Source: Chlorobium sp. (GTDB lineage: Bacteria; Bacteroidota; Chlorobiia; Chlorobiales; Chlorobiaceae). From it: a stretch of 40,182 nt of DNA. Under the pieces are notes generated by a model. The model ran no database searches and was not told the DNA's origin. It saw nothing but the letters and a program-made list of their open reading frames with translations. Positions within the stretch are counted from its first letter, which is position 1, and each line of letters starts with the position of its first letter. Positions 34,041-40,182 of the stretch are shown piece by piece. The position numbers were made by a program, and so were the translations under genes. The stretch is from the NCBI GenBank assembly GCA_005843815.1, contig SZYA01000005.1:1-40182 (forward strand). The letters run 5' to 3'.

Positions 34041-34117
34041 TTGAAATCATGAGAGGTCAAATTGTACTGTTGCTATTTCCGTTTTATGATTTTCAGTTCC
34101 AGAAGAGCAACCGGTAA
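34037..34117 (+). pseudogene. Truncated MazF/PemK-like toxin fragment
   Basis: A 26-residue reading frame, MIEIMRGQIVLLLFPF then YDFQFQKSNR and TAA. The first part matches the well-known N terminus of MazF/PemK endoribonuclease toxins (MRG-x-I-V-L-x-x-FPF-x-D). The full family length is about 110 residues, so this is a stub and the catalytic parts are gone. It ends two bases before the phosphoribosyltransferase start, so replacement of its 3' part by that gene is likely. Confidence 0.5.
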
Positions 34118-34119
34118 GA

Positions 34120-34827
34120 ATGGCAACGAGGTATCCGTGGGCCGTATTTCCACCTGTTTGGATTCATGCCAACGAATCAGCGGTAAAACAGCATCCTTCA
34201 TATCGTGCGGCGAAGTCCGGTGACCCCGATGCAGCATATCTCTTGGTAGATGCTCTGTTGAATCCTGTAATTGTCGGACAATTAGCTGATACCTATGCTC
34301 GGCAAAAACCAATATTGGTTTCAGCCCATGCTGTTGAAGGGTCAGGGGTAAACGCCATACCGGAAGCATTGGCTGATATGCTTGCCGAACAGTTGGGCTG
34401 GCCTACAGATAATGGCATAGTACAGATAAACATTGTGGCGCATACAGGGGCTGATGGATTTTCTCGTTTGGCAAGGCAGGCGAAGTTTGATGGGGATGCA
34501 TTGGCAGGCAAGCCTTACCTGTTGACTGATGATTTTGTGGGTCAAGGTGGAACACTGGCTAACTTGCGATCGCATATCATGAGTAAAGGTGGTAACGTGC
34601 TGGGAGCAATAGTGTTGACAGGAAAGCCTCATTCTGCAATAATAGCCCTGGATGGAGTGACACTTCAAGAATTAAGAGTAAAACATGGACAACAACTCGA
34701 AAATTGGTGGAATCAAAGGTTTGGCTTCAGATTTGACTGCCTTACAGAGTCTGAAGCGCGTTATTTGTTTAACACCCCGGATGTTGACCGAATCCGAAAT
34801 CAAATTATTGCGGCAGTCCAAGGTTGA
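34120..34827 (+). CDS. Phosphoribosyltransferase-domain protein of unknown role
   Basis: A 235-residue protein with a type I phosphoribosyltransferase fold. The PRPP-binding loop is YLLTDDFVGQGGTLANLR (about residues 133-150): two acidic residues followed by a Gly/Thr loop. The N-terminal part (MATRYPWAVFPPVW, HPSYRAAKSGDPDAAYLLVD) is not from the standard purine or pyrimidine salvage enzymes, and ILVSAHAVEGSGVNAIP suggests a hood region specific to an uncharacterised group. It lies in an accessory patch beside a toxin remnant and a nuclease and overlaps a small downstream frame. A part in defence or a toxin-antitoxin-like system is conceivable but not shown. Confidence 0.75.
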   Translation: MATRYPWAVFPPVWIHANESAVKQHPSYRAAKSGDPDAAYLLVDALLNPVIVGQLADTYARQKPILVSAHAVEGSGVNAIPEALADMLAEQLGWPTDNGIVQINIVAHTGADGFSRLARQAKFDGDALAGKPYLLTDDFVGQGGTLANLRSHIMSKGGNVLGAIVLTGKPHSAIIALDGVTLQELRVKHGQQLENWWNQRFGFRFDCLTESEARYLFNTPDVDRIRNQIIAAVQG

Positions 34828-34945
34828 AATTGCCCAGCGGGTCAGTGAATTGGCAGGTTTACGTGGAGGCACAACCCCGGCGACTGAGAAGGCAATTGGA
34901 ACGTCGCTTCGGCGCACCGCCAAAGTGGGGACAAGAGAAGATTAA
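34781..34945 (+). CDS. Small hypothetical protein overlapping the phosphoribosyltransferase gene
   Basis: Not recognised. From ATG 34781 the product is 54 residues: a charged helix (LTESEIKLLRQSKVEIAQRV) followed by a Gly/Thr-rich turn and a basic C terminus (TSLRRTAKVGTRED). The frame also opens further upstream at 34685, but that part lies wholly inside the phosphoribosyltransferase gene. The 47-base overlap in another phase suggests translational coupling. A helix-rich small partner is typical of two-gene modules, but no ribosome-binding site is evident and the frame could be chance. Confidence 0.4.
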   Translation: MLTESEIKLLRQSKVEIAQRVSELAGLRGGTTPATEKAIGTSLRRTAKVGTRED

Positions 34946-34966
34946 GCGTCGCCCGTCCGCACTATT

Positions 34967-35035
34967 ATGAGAAAAATCTACATCATCACCGGCACCCGTG
35001 CTGAATATGGCTTGATAGGGTCATGCAGGGATTGA
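34967..35035 (+). pseudogene. N-terminal stub of a UDP-GlcNAc 2-epimerase (NeuC-like)
   Basis: 22 codons. The first 17 or so, MRKIYIITGTRAEYGL, are the textbook start of hydrolysing UDP-N-acetylglucosamine 2-epimerases of the NeuC type, which make ManNAc or related sugars for sialic- or legionaminic-type glycans. The expected 370-residue body is missing: after EYGLI the frame turns to GSCRD and stops, and the next base but one begins the duplicated ABC-transporter tail. This is a breakpoint of a deletion or recombination. Confidence 0.7.
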
Positions 35036-35036
35036 G

Positions 35037-35285
35037 GTCATCATTTTCGATGAAGCCACCAGCGCTCTCGATAACGACACTGAACAGGCGGTGATGGAGG
35101 CTATCGAAAGCCTCGGTCATGATTTGACGATTCTCATCATCGCACACCGGCTCACCACGCTGAAAAACTGCACACAGATAGTCGAACTCGCCGATGGTGG
35201 CCTCAAAAGAATAGGCACCTACGCCGAAATCGTCTCAAAAGAGAACACAAACGGCCATGCATTCCCAGTAAGCAAAGTTCACTGA
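35037..35285 (+). pseudogene. C-terminal fragment of a second ABC transporter ATPase
   Basis: The frame is open from 35037 to the TGA at 35283-35285, giving about 82 residues that start in Walker B ([19 protein letters not shown]) and run through the H-loop IIAHRL to a tail ending FPVSKVH. The N-terminal 500 or so residues, including Walker A, are missing. The first 134 bases are almost identical to the intact gene at 31101-32867; the final part differs in sequence and in codon choice, so the fragment comes from a paralogue and is not a simple copy. It could be translated from GTG 35091 or ATG 35094, but it cannot bind ATP alone. Confidence 0.85.
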
Positions 35286-35297
35286 GCCCTGAAAAAT

Positions 35298-36068
35298 ATG
35301 AAAGCTGTAATCCTCGCCGGAGGCCTCGGAACCCGTATCTCCGAAGAGTCGCACCTAAAGCCAAAGCCCATGATCGAAATCGGAGGCAAACCCATTCTTT
35401 GGCACATCATGAAGCTCTACTCAGCCCACGGTGTGAACGACTTCATCATCTGCTGCGGCTATAAAGGCTATGTCATCAAAGAGTACTTCGCCAACTACTT
35501 CCTGCACATGAGTGACGTCACCTTCGACATGCAAAACAACAGCATGGAAGTTCACGAGCAAAAAGCCGAACCATGGAAGGTTACACTGGTAGATACCGGT
35601 GAAGATACAGCAACAGGTGGCCGCCTCAAAAGGGTAGCCAACTATCTCGAACCAGATGAGCCCTTCTGCTTTACCTACGGCGACGGAGTTGCCGATATCG
35701 ACATCACAACAGAAATTGCCTTTCATAAAAAGCATGGTAAACTTGCTACTATCTGCGCGGTTCTTCCCCCCGGTCGATATGGCGCATTACTGCGGGACGG
35801 AAATGATGTAAAGGGTTTTCAGGAAAAACCCCCTGGTGACGGTTCATGGATCAATGGCGGCTTTTTTGTGCTTCAACCAGATGTCCTGAACTACATCAAG
35901 GGTGACGCATCTTCTTGGGAAGGTGAGCCGTTAACGCAGATTGCAGCAGAGGCCAAGCTCGCTGCCTTTGAACACAGCGGATTCTGGCGACCAATGGACA
36001 CTCTCCGCGATAAAACGCATCTCGAAGAACTGTGGGACAACCATAAAGCCCCATGGAAAATATGGTGA
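35298..36068 (+). CDS. rfbF: Glucose-1-phosphate cytidylyltransferase
   Basis: Makes CDP-glucose from glucose-1-phosphate and CTP, the entry to CDP-3,6-dideoxyhexoses of O-antigens. The 256-residue length matches RfbF/DdhA. The N terminus [20 protein letters not shown] with [19 protein letters not shown] is the nucleotidyltransferase signature in its cytidylyltransferase form. [10 protein letters not shown] and [12 protein letters not shown] are further family motifs. It begins 12 bases after the ABC fragment and overlaps rfbG by 16 bases. Third positions favour C more than in the export genes upstream, suggesting a different origin. Confidence 0.95.
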   Translation: MKAVILAGGLGTRISEESHLKPKPMIEIGGKPILWHIMKLYSAHGVNDFIICCGYKGYVIKEYFANYFLHMSDVTFDMQNNSMEVHEQKAEPWKVTLVDTGEDTATGGRLKRVANYLEPDEPFCFTYGDGVADIDITTEIAFHKKHGKLATICAVLPPGRYGALLRDGNDVKGFQEKPPGDGSWINGGFFVLQPDVLNYIKGDASSWEGEPLTQIAAEAKLAAFEHSGFWRPMDTLRDKTHLEELWDNHKAPWKIW

Positions 36069-37174
36069 ACAAACAGATGACTGGAATAAATCAGCACTTC
36101 TGGGCCAACAAAAAAGTCCTCATTACCGGCCACACCGGCTTTAAAGGCTCATGGCTTGCCCTCTGGCTCAATATGCTTGGTGCCGAAGTTGCTGGCTATG
36201 CCCTTGAGCCGCTGACCCTGAATGACAACTTTGTGCTCACAGGCCTCGACAAACAAATCAATCACCAGATTGGTGACATCAGAAACTACGACCTTCTGCA
36301 AAAGCTCTTTGAAGCAGTCAACCCCGAGATAGTTTTTCACCTTGCCGCCCAACCGCTGGTACGGGAGTCTTACAACGCCCCCAAGGAAACCTACGATATT
36401 AACGTCGGCGGCACCGTCAACCTGCTCGAATGCTGCCGCCAGACGGAGTCGGTAAAGGTGATCGTCAACGTCACCACCGATAAATGTTACGAAAATAAAG
36501 AGTGGGTATGGGGCTACCGCGAAAACGACTGTCTTGGCGGCTATGACCCCTACAGCTCAAGCAAGGCGTGCAGTGAACTGGTCACTGAAGGCTACCGCAA
36601 ATCGTTTTTCAATCCAGAAACCTTCGCCCTGCACGGCAAAAGCCTTGCGTCAGCAAGGGCTGGCAACGTTTTCGGCGGTGGCGACTGGCAAGCCGATCGT
36701 ATTGTCCCCGATTGCATTCGCGCCCTTGAGCGTGTTGAACCCGTAATTGTGAGAAGCCCTCATGCCGTCAGGCCATGGCAACATGTGCTTGAACCCTTGT
36801 CGGGATATCTGCTGCTGGCTCAAAAAATGGCTGAAAACCCCGGAACTTACGCTGAAGCCTGGAATTTCGGGCCCGAAGAGTCAAGCTTTCTCCCGGTCGG
36901 CTCACTTGTCGACCGTATGGTCAAAACATGGGGAGAGGGGAGCTGGCAAGACCATTCAAAACCCGGAGCCCTGCACGAAGCAAACCTGCTGAAGCTCGAC
37001 ATCAGCAAAGCAAAGTTGCAACTCGGATGGTCACCCCTGTGGAACATCGACAAGGCAATTGCTGAAACAGTATCCTGGTACCGGCAATACCGCAACAGCG
37101 ACATGGATGATCTCTGCTGCCGCCAGATCACCGATTATATGAAACTTTCCACTCAGCACACAAAACATGACTGA
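36053..37174 (+). CDS. rfbG: CDP-glucose 4,6-dehydratase
   Basis: NAD-dependent dehydratase converting CDP-glucose to CDP-4-keto-6-deoxyglucose. The 373-residue extended short-chain dehydrogenase has [15 protein letters not shown] near residues 26-40, the catalytic threonine and Tyr-x3-Lys region ([12 protein letters not shown] and [12 protein letters not shown]), and [19 protein letters not shown], all typical of RfbG/DdhB. The start overlaps rfbF by 16 bases; ATG 36062 or 36077 (MTGINQHFW) would also be plausible and closer to the usual N terminus. It overlaps rfbH by eight bases. Confidence 0.95.
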   Translation: MENMVNKQMTGINQHFWANKKVLITGHTGFKGSWLALWLNMLGAEVAGYALEPLTLNDNFVLTGLDKQINHQIGDIRNYDLLQKLFEAVNPEIVFHLAAQPLVRESYNAPKETYDINVGGTVNLLECCRQTESVKVIVNVTTDKCYENKEWVWGYRENDCLGGYDPYSSSKACSELVTEGYRKSFFNPETFALHGKSLASARAGNVFGGGDWQADRIVPDCIRALERVEPVIVRSPHAVRPWQHVLEPLSGYLLLAQKMAENPGTYAEAWNFGPEESSFLPVGSLVDRMVKTWGEGSWQDHSKPGALHEANLLKLDISKAKLQLGWSPLWNIDKAIAETVSWYRQYRNSDMDDLCCRQITDYMKLSTQHTKHD

Positions 37175-38504
37175 AGCCGACCTTCTCAAACAGGAAATTC
37201 TTAATAAAACAAGGCAGTACTACAACCTTGTCCATAAACCCGCACAGCAGAAACCCTTTGTTGCCAGCGAGTCACGCATACCTTATGCTGGCCGCGTCTT
37301 CGACGAAAACGAACTGACAAACCTTGTCGACAGCTCCCTCGAATTCTGGCTCACCACCGGCCGTTATGCCGCACAGTTCGAACATGAGTTTGCCGGATTC
37401 ATCGGTGTTCCATACTGTTCCCTCACCAACTCCGGTTCTTCAGCCAACCTGCTGGCATTCATGGCACTGACCAGCCCGAAACTGGGCGAGCGACGCATCA
37501 AGCCCGGTGATGAAGTGATAACGGTAGCCGCAGGCTTTCCCACCACGGTTGCTCCTATCATCCAGTATGGTGCCGTCCCGGTTTTTGTTGATGTCACCCT
37601 GCCAACCTACAATATCGATTGCTCACAACTTCATCAGGCACTCTCTGCAAAAACAAAAGCCGTCATGGTTGCCCACACTCTGGGAAACCCCTTCGACATC
37701 GCTTTGGTCAAAGCATTTTGCGACACCCATAACCTTTGGCTGATCGAAGACAACTGCGACGCACTCGGTTCACGATACCTGCACAAGGGAAAATGGCGTT
37801 ATACCGGTACCAACGGCCATATCGCCACATCAAGTTTCTACCCGCCGCACCACATGACCATGGGTGAAGGAGGAGCCGTCTACACCAGCGATCCGCTGCT
37901 GAAACGCCTTGTTGAGTCATTCCGTGACTGGGGTCGTGATTGCTGGTGCCCTTCAGGAAAAGACAATACCTGCTCAAACCGCTTTGGTCAGCAGTTTGGT
38001 GAGTTGCCCTGTGGCTACGACCACAAATATGTCTACTCGCATTTTGGCTACAATCTCAAAGTAACCGATATGCAGGCAGCAATCGGTTGTGCACAGTTGC
38101 AAAAACTGCCCGGATTTATTGAAGCCCGGAAAAAGAACTGGAAACTCCTGCGTGACGGACTTGCCACCCTTGAAGAATATTTCATCCTGCCTGAAGCGAC
38201 CGAAAACAGTGATCCCTCCTGGTTTGGCTTTCTGCTCACCGTAAAAGAGGGAGCAGGCTTTACACGCGATCAGATCGTCCATAAACTTGAGTCAAAAGGT
38301 ATCCAAACCCGTATGCTCTTTGCCGGTAACCTCATCAAACACCCCTGTTTTGACGAGATGCGTCGTGAAGGGAACGGTTACCGGGTTGTTGGTGATCTTG
38401 CAACAACTGATCAGATTATGAACAATACCTTCTGGATTGGCGTTTATCCGGGTATGACGGAAGAAATGATTGCATATATGGTTGACTCAATAAAAATGGT
38501 TTGA
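37167..38504 (+). CDS. rfbH: CDP-6-deoxy-D-xylo-4-hexulose-3-dehydrase (E1)
   Basis: PMP- and [2Fe-2S]-dependent enzyme that removes the C-3 hydroxyl of CDP-4-keto-6-deoxyglucose, the key step to 3,6-dideoxy sugars. The 445-residue protein has the aminotransferase fold, but the PLP lysine is replaced by histidine in [15 protein letters not shown] (about residue 228), the known mark of this enzyme. Cysteines for the iron-sulfur cluster are visible in EDNCDALG and in [12 protein letters not shown]. Its reductase partner E3 (a ferredoxin-NAD-type reductase) is not within the window. Confidence 0.95.
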   Translation: MTEADLLKQEILNKTRQYYNLVHKPAQQKPFVASESRIPYAGRVFDENELTNLVDSSLEFWLTTGRYAAQFEHEFAGFIGVPYCSLTNSGSSANLLAFMALTSPKLGERRIKPGDEVITVAAGFPTTVAPIIQYGAVPVFVDVTLPTYNIDCSQLHQALSAKTKAVMVAHTLGNPFDIALVKAFCDTHNLWLIEDNCDALGSRYLHKGKWRYTGTNGHIATSSFYPPHHMTMGEGGAVYTSDPLLKRLVESFRDWGRDCWCPSGKDNTCSNRFGQQFGELPCGYDHKYVYSHFGYNLKVTDMQAAIGCAQLQKLPGFIEARKKNWKLLRDGLATLEEYFILPEATENSDPSWFGFLLTVKEGAGFTRDQIVHKLESKGIQTRMLFAGNLIKHPCFDEMRREGNGYRVVGDLATTDQIMNNTFWIGVYPGMTEEMIAYMVDSIKMV

Positions 38505-38516
38505 CGGTACAACTCT

Positions 38517-39059
38517 ATGCAAGTGAAAGAAACTGCAATACCAGGTTGTTTTGAAATTATTCCGAATATCGTTAGAGATGATCGAGGTTGTTTCATTAAA
38601 ACTTTTCAAAAGGCTCTTTTTGAAAAGCATGGGCTTGAGACTGCGTGGCGAGAAGAATATTATACTACCTCACACAAAGGGGTTTTGAGGGGGCTTCACT
38701 TTCAACTTCCCCCGCATGATCATGCTAAAATGGTCTACTGTACCTTCGGCGAAGTAATGGATGTTGTGCTTGATCTGCGTGTGGGTTCATCAGCATACGG
38801 ATTGCATCAGACGTTTTCGCTAAGCGCAACGGATGCTCACATAATATATATCCCAAAAGGCTGTGCACATGGATTTTATACCATCAGTGATCAAGCAACA
38901 ATAATGTACAAGGTAACTACAGAGTATACACCGGCTTCCGATTCCGGGTTGCTCTGGAGTTCTGCAGGTATTATTTGGCCTTTGCAAGAACTATGTATTT
39001 CTGATAGAGATAAAAATTTCCAAAGATTTTCAGAGTTCACCTCTCCGTTTAGAATATGA
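38517..39059 (+). CDS. dTDP-4-dehydrorhamnose 3,5-epimerase-like cupin (RmlC/AscE family)
   Basis: Sugar-nucleotide epimerase of the RmlC family, 180 residues. RGCFIKTFQKALFEKHG and the catalytic His61 in VLRGLHFQLP are typical; IPKGCAHGFYTI and MYKVTTEYTP (with the expected Tyr) follow. Because it sits directly after rfbFGH, it could be the 5-epimerase used for CDP-ascarylose-type sugars rather than a rhamnose enzyme, and no rmlA, rmlB or rmlD genes accompany it here. It is clearly more AT-rich than rfbH. Its stop overlaps the next start by four bases. Confidence 0.85.
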   Translation: MQVKETAIPGCFEIIPNIVRDDRGCFIKTFQKALFEKHGLETAWREEYYTTSHKGVLRGLHFQLPPHDHAKMVYCTFGEVMDVVLDLRVGSSAYGLHQTFSLSATDAHIIYIPKGCAHGFYTISDQATIMYKVTTEYTPASDSGLLWSSAGIIWPLQELCISDRDKNFQRFSEFTSPFRI

Positions 39060-39904
39060 ATATTTTTTTAACTGGCGGTACTGGTTTTATTGGTAGCCAT
39101 TTACTATTGGCTCTTGGAAAACAAAAACACACTGTCATTGCACTCCGCCGAAGCAGAAGCAAACCATGCATTAATATTGGTCAAGAACCCATGTGGTGTG
39201 AGAAATCAATGGATAAATTAGAACTGTCAGATTTTTATGGAATAGATGTATTTGTTCACCTCGCGTCTGTGGGAGTAAGTCCAAAAAGCGCCACTTTGAA
39301 TGAGCTTTATTATTGGAATGTCTTGGTGATGTTAAATTTATTGGTAAAGGCTCACGCGGCTGGCGTGAAGCGTTTTATATTGGCAGGATCTTTTGCTGAA
39401 TATGGTTTGTCAGCAGATAAGTATGATTATATACCAACCGATGCCCCTTTATTACCAACATCATCTTATGCGGCATCTAAAGCAGCTGGGTTTATTGCAG
39501 CAAATGCATTTGCATTTGAAAATAAAATAGAGCTTTGTTATTTGCGTATTTTCTCTGCATATGGAGAAGGTCAGTACATCAATAATTTTTGGCCTTCCCT
39601 TCGTGCGGCAGCTTTAAGTGGGGAAGATTTTTTTATGACACCAGGGCAACAAATAAGGGACTTTATTCAAGTCGAGCTTGTTGCAAAATCCATCATCAAT
39701 TCGATAGAGGACCAGAGCCTAGTCAAAAAGGGGATACCGTATATTGCAAACGTTGGTACAGGTAACCCCGCCACGATGCTTGATTTTGCCGAGAAATGTT
39801 GGGCGGATTGGGGGGCTAAAGGTCGAATAATCGCTGGCGCAAAGTCATATCGTGCAAATGAACCGATGAGATTTGTACCGTTAATCGTCAAGGCGGTAAT
39901 TTAA
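39056..39904 (+). CDS. NAD-dependent epimerase/dehydratase family protein
   Basis: Extended short-chain dehydrogenase, 282 residues. The Rossmann motif is FLTGGTGFIGSHLL (residues 4-17); a catalytic Tyr-x3-Lys is in SSYAASKAAG. The likely role is the final ketoreductase or epimerase step for the dideoxy or deoxy sugar made by the preceding genes (AscF, abequose or paratose synthase-like), but substrate specificity cannot be read. ATGA overlap with the preceding epimerase gene and a TAATG overlap with the following gene show tight coupling. AT-rich codon use. Confidence 0.88.
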   Translation: MNIFLTGGTGFIGSHLLLALGKQKHTVIALRRSRSKPCINIGQEPMWCEKSMDKLELSDFYGIDVFVHLASVGVSPKSATLNELYYWNVLVMLNLLVKAHAAGVKRFILAGSFAEYGLSADKYDYIPTDAPLLPTSSYAASKAAGFIAANAFAFENKIELCYLRIFSAYGEGQYINNFWPSLRAAALSGEDFFMTPGQQIRDFIQVELVAKSIINSIEDQSLVKKGIPYIANVGTGNPATMLDFAEKCWADWGAKGRIIAGAKSYRANEPMRFVPLIVKAVI

Positions 39905-40182
39905 TGCAGCCGAGTACTTCAAAAAAAATACTAATTCTTGGTGCAGGGATAGCAGGAATATCAGCAGCATATCATGCAAAGTTACAGGGCAATCATAATA
40001 TCTTGATATTGGAAAAAAGCATGAGAGCGGGTGGACTACTTAATAACTTTGAAGTGGAAGGTTTTCGATTTGATCAAGCAATTCACCTTTCGTTTACCAA
40101 AGATGAATATGTGAGATCTGTGTTTGACGAGGTCCCACATTATGCACATTATCCCGATGTATATTGTTACGAAACTCCACAT
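39904..40182 (+). CDS. Rossmann-fold flavoprotein (amine oxidase/protoporphyrinogen oxidase-like), 3' end cut by window edge
   Basis: I translated 93 codons to the right edge. The N terminus has an FAD-binding dinucleotide motif ILILGAGIAGISAAYHA (residues 9-25), an acidic end of the second strand (ILILEKS), and the segment AGGLLNNFEVEGFRFDQAIHL, which resembles flavin-dependent oxidases and UDP-galactopyranose-mutase-like proteins seen in O-antigen loci. Start ATG 39904 overlaps the previous stop by one base. The exact reaction cannot be judged from the visible part. Confidence 0.8.
   Translation, partial: MQPSTSKKILILGAGIAGISAAYHAKLQGNHNILILEKSMRAGGLLNNFEVEGFRFDQAIHLSFTKDEYVRSVFDEVPHYAHYPDVYCYETPH

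Noticed and set aside
35091..35285. Independent 64-residue gene
   Set aside because: It is the C-terminal tail of an ABC ATPase without Walker A, in frame with upstream homologous sequence, so it is a gene fragment.

Overview
The window looks like chromosomal DNA of a green sulfur bacterium (Chlorobiaceae, Chlorobium/Pelodictyon type). The main clues are two small monoheme cytochromes of the c-555 type, the long form of 2-isopropylmalate synthase, MoxR/DUF58/BatD-type aerotolerance genes as found in the Bacteroidetes-Chlorobi group, and an O-antigen/exopolysaccharide region. This assignment is inferred from gene content; no search was run.

Layout. (1) 1-7.0 kb, minus strand: a lipid and ribosome core operon read DUF177 (YceD)-rpmF-plsX-fabH-fabD-fabG-acpP-fabF-rnc, driven by a candidate promoter near 7.04-7.07 kb. 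It makes the fatty acyl chains that feed phospholipid and lipid A synthesis; rnc runs off the left edge. (2) 7.1-9.2 kb: a tRNA-Asn with its own promoter-like and terminator sequences, then leuA, then a 56-residue Pmp3/YqaE membrane protein on the minus strand. (3) 9.4-10.6 kb, plus: a charged hypothetical protein and a glycerophosphodiester phosphodiesterase. (4) 10.6-13.8 kb, minus: a BatD-like membrane protein, proC, and two tandem c-555-type cytochromes, one soluble periplasmic and one a lipoprotein. (5) 13.9-19.8 kb, minus: tsaD-yajC-carA-class V aminotransferase-TPR protein-B12/radical SAM protein, tightly packed. (6) 19.8-24.9 kb, plus: a small membrane protein, MoxR ATPase, DUF58 protein, a second BatD-like protein and recQ. 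(7) 25.1-26.5 kb, plus: two secreted proteins, one barrel-like and one made of Ser/Thr, Gly-zipper and Gln/Gly repeats. (8) 26.8-32.9 kb, plus: polysaccharide export (Wza-like SLBB protein, Wzz/GumC-like chain-length protein, WecA-like glycosyl-1-phosphate transferase, MsbA/PglK-like ABC flippase). (9) 32.9-35.3 kb: a scrambled accessory patch with an Rpn-type PD-(D/E)XK nuclease, a decayed toxin-antitoxin remnant, a phosphoribosyltransferase with an overlapping small ORF, a 22-codon stub resembling the start of a NeuC-type epimerase, and a second copy of an ABC-transporter tail. (10) 35.3-40.2 kb, plus: rfbF-rfbG-rfbH for CDP-3,6-dideoxyhexose, then a more AT-rich tail with a sugar 3,5-epimerase, an NAD-dependent sugar reductase/epimerase and the start of a Rossmann-fold flavoprotein.

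The genes of parts 8 and 10 fit one job: building, flipping and exporting a surface glycan that carries a CDP-derived dideoxy sugar. Part 9 is the most unusual stretch. It sits exactly where the ABC gene is duplicated and looks like a recombination scar carrying defence or toxin-type cargo. No CRISPR array, rRNA or complete insertion sequence was seen, and no gene-free stretch exceeds 300 bases.
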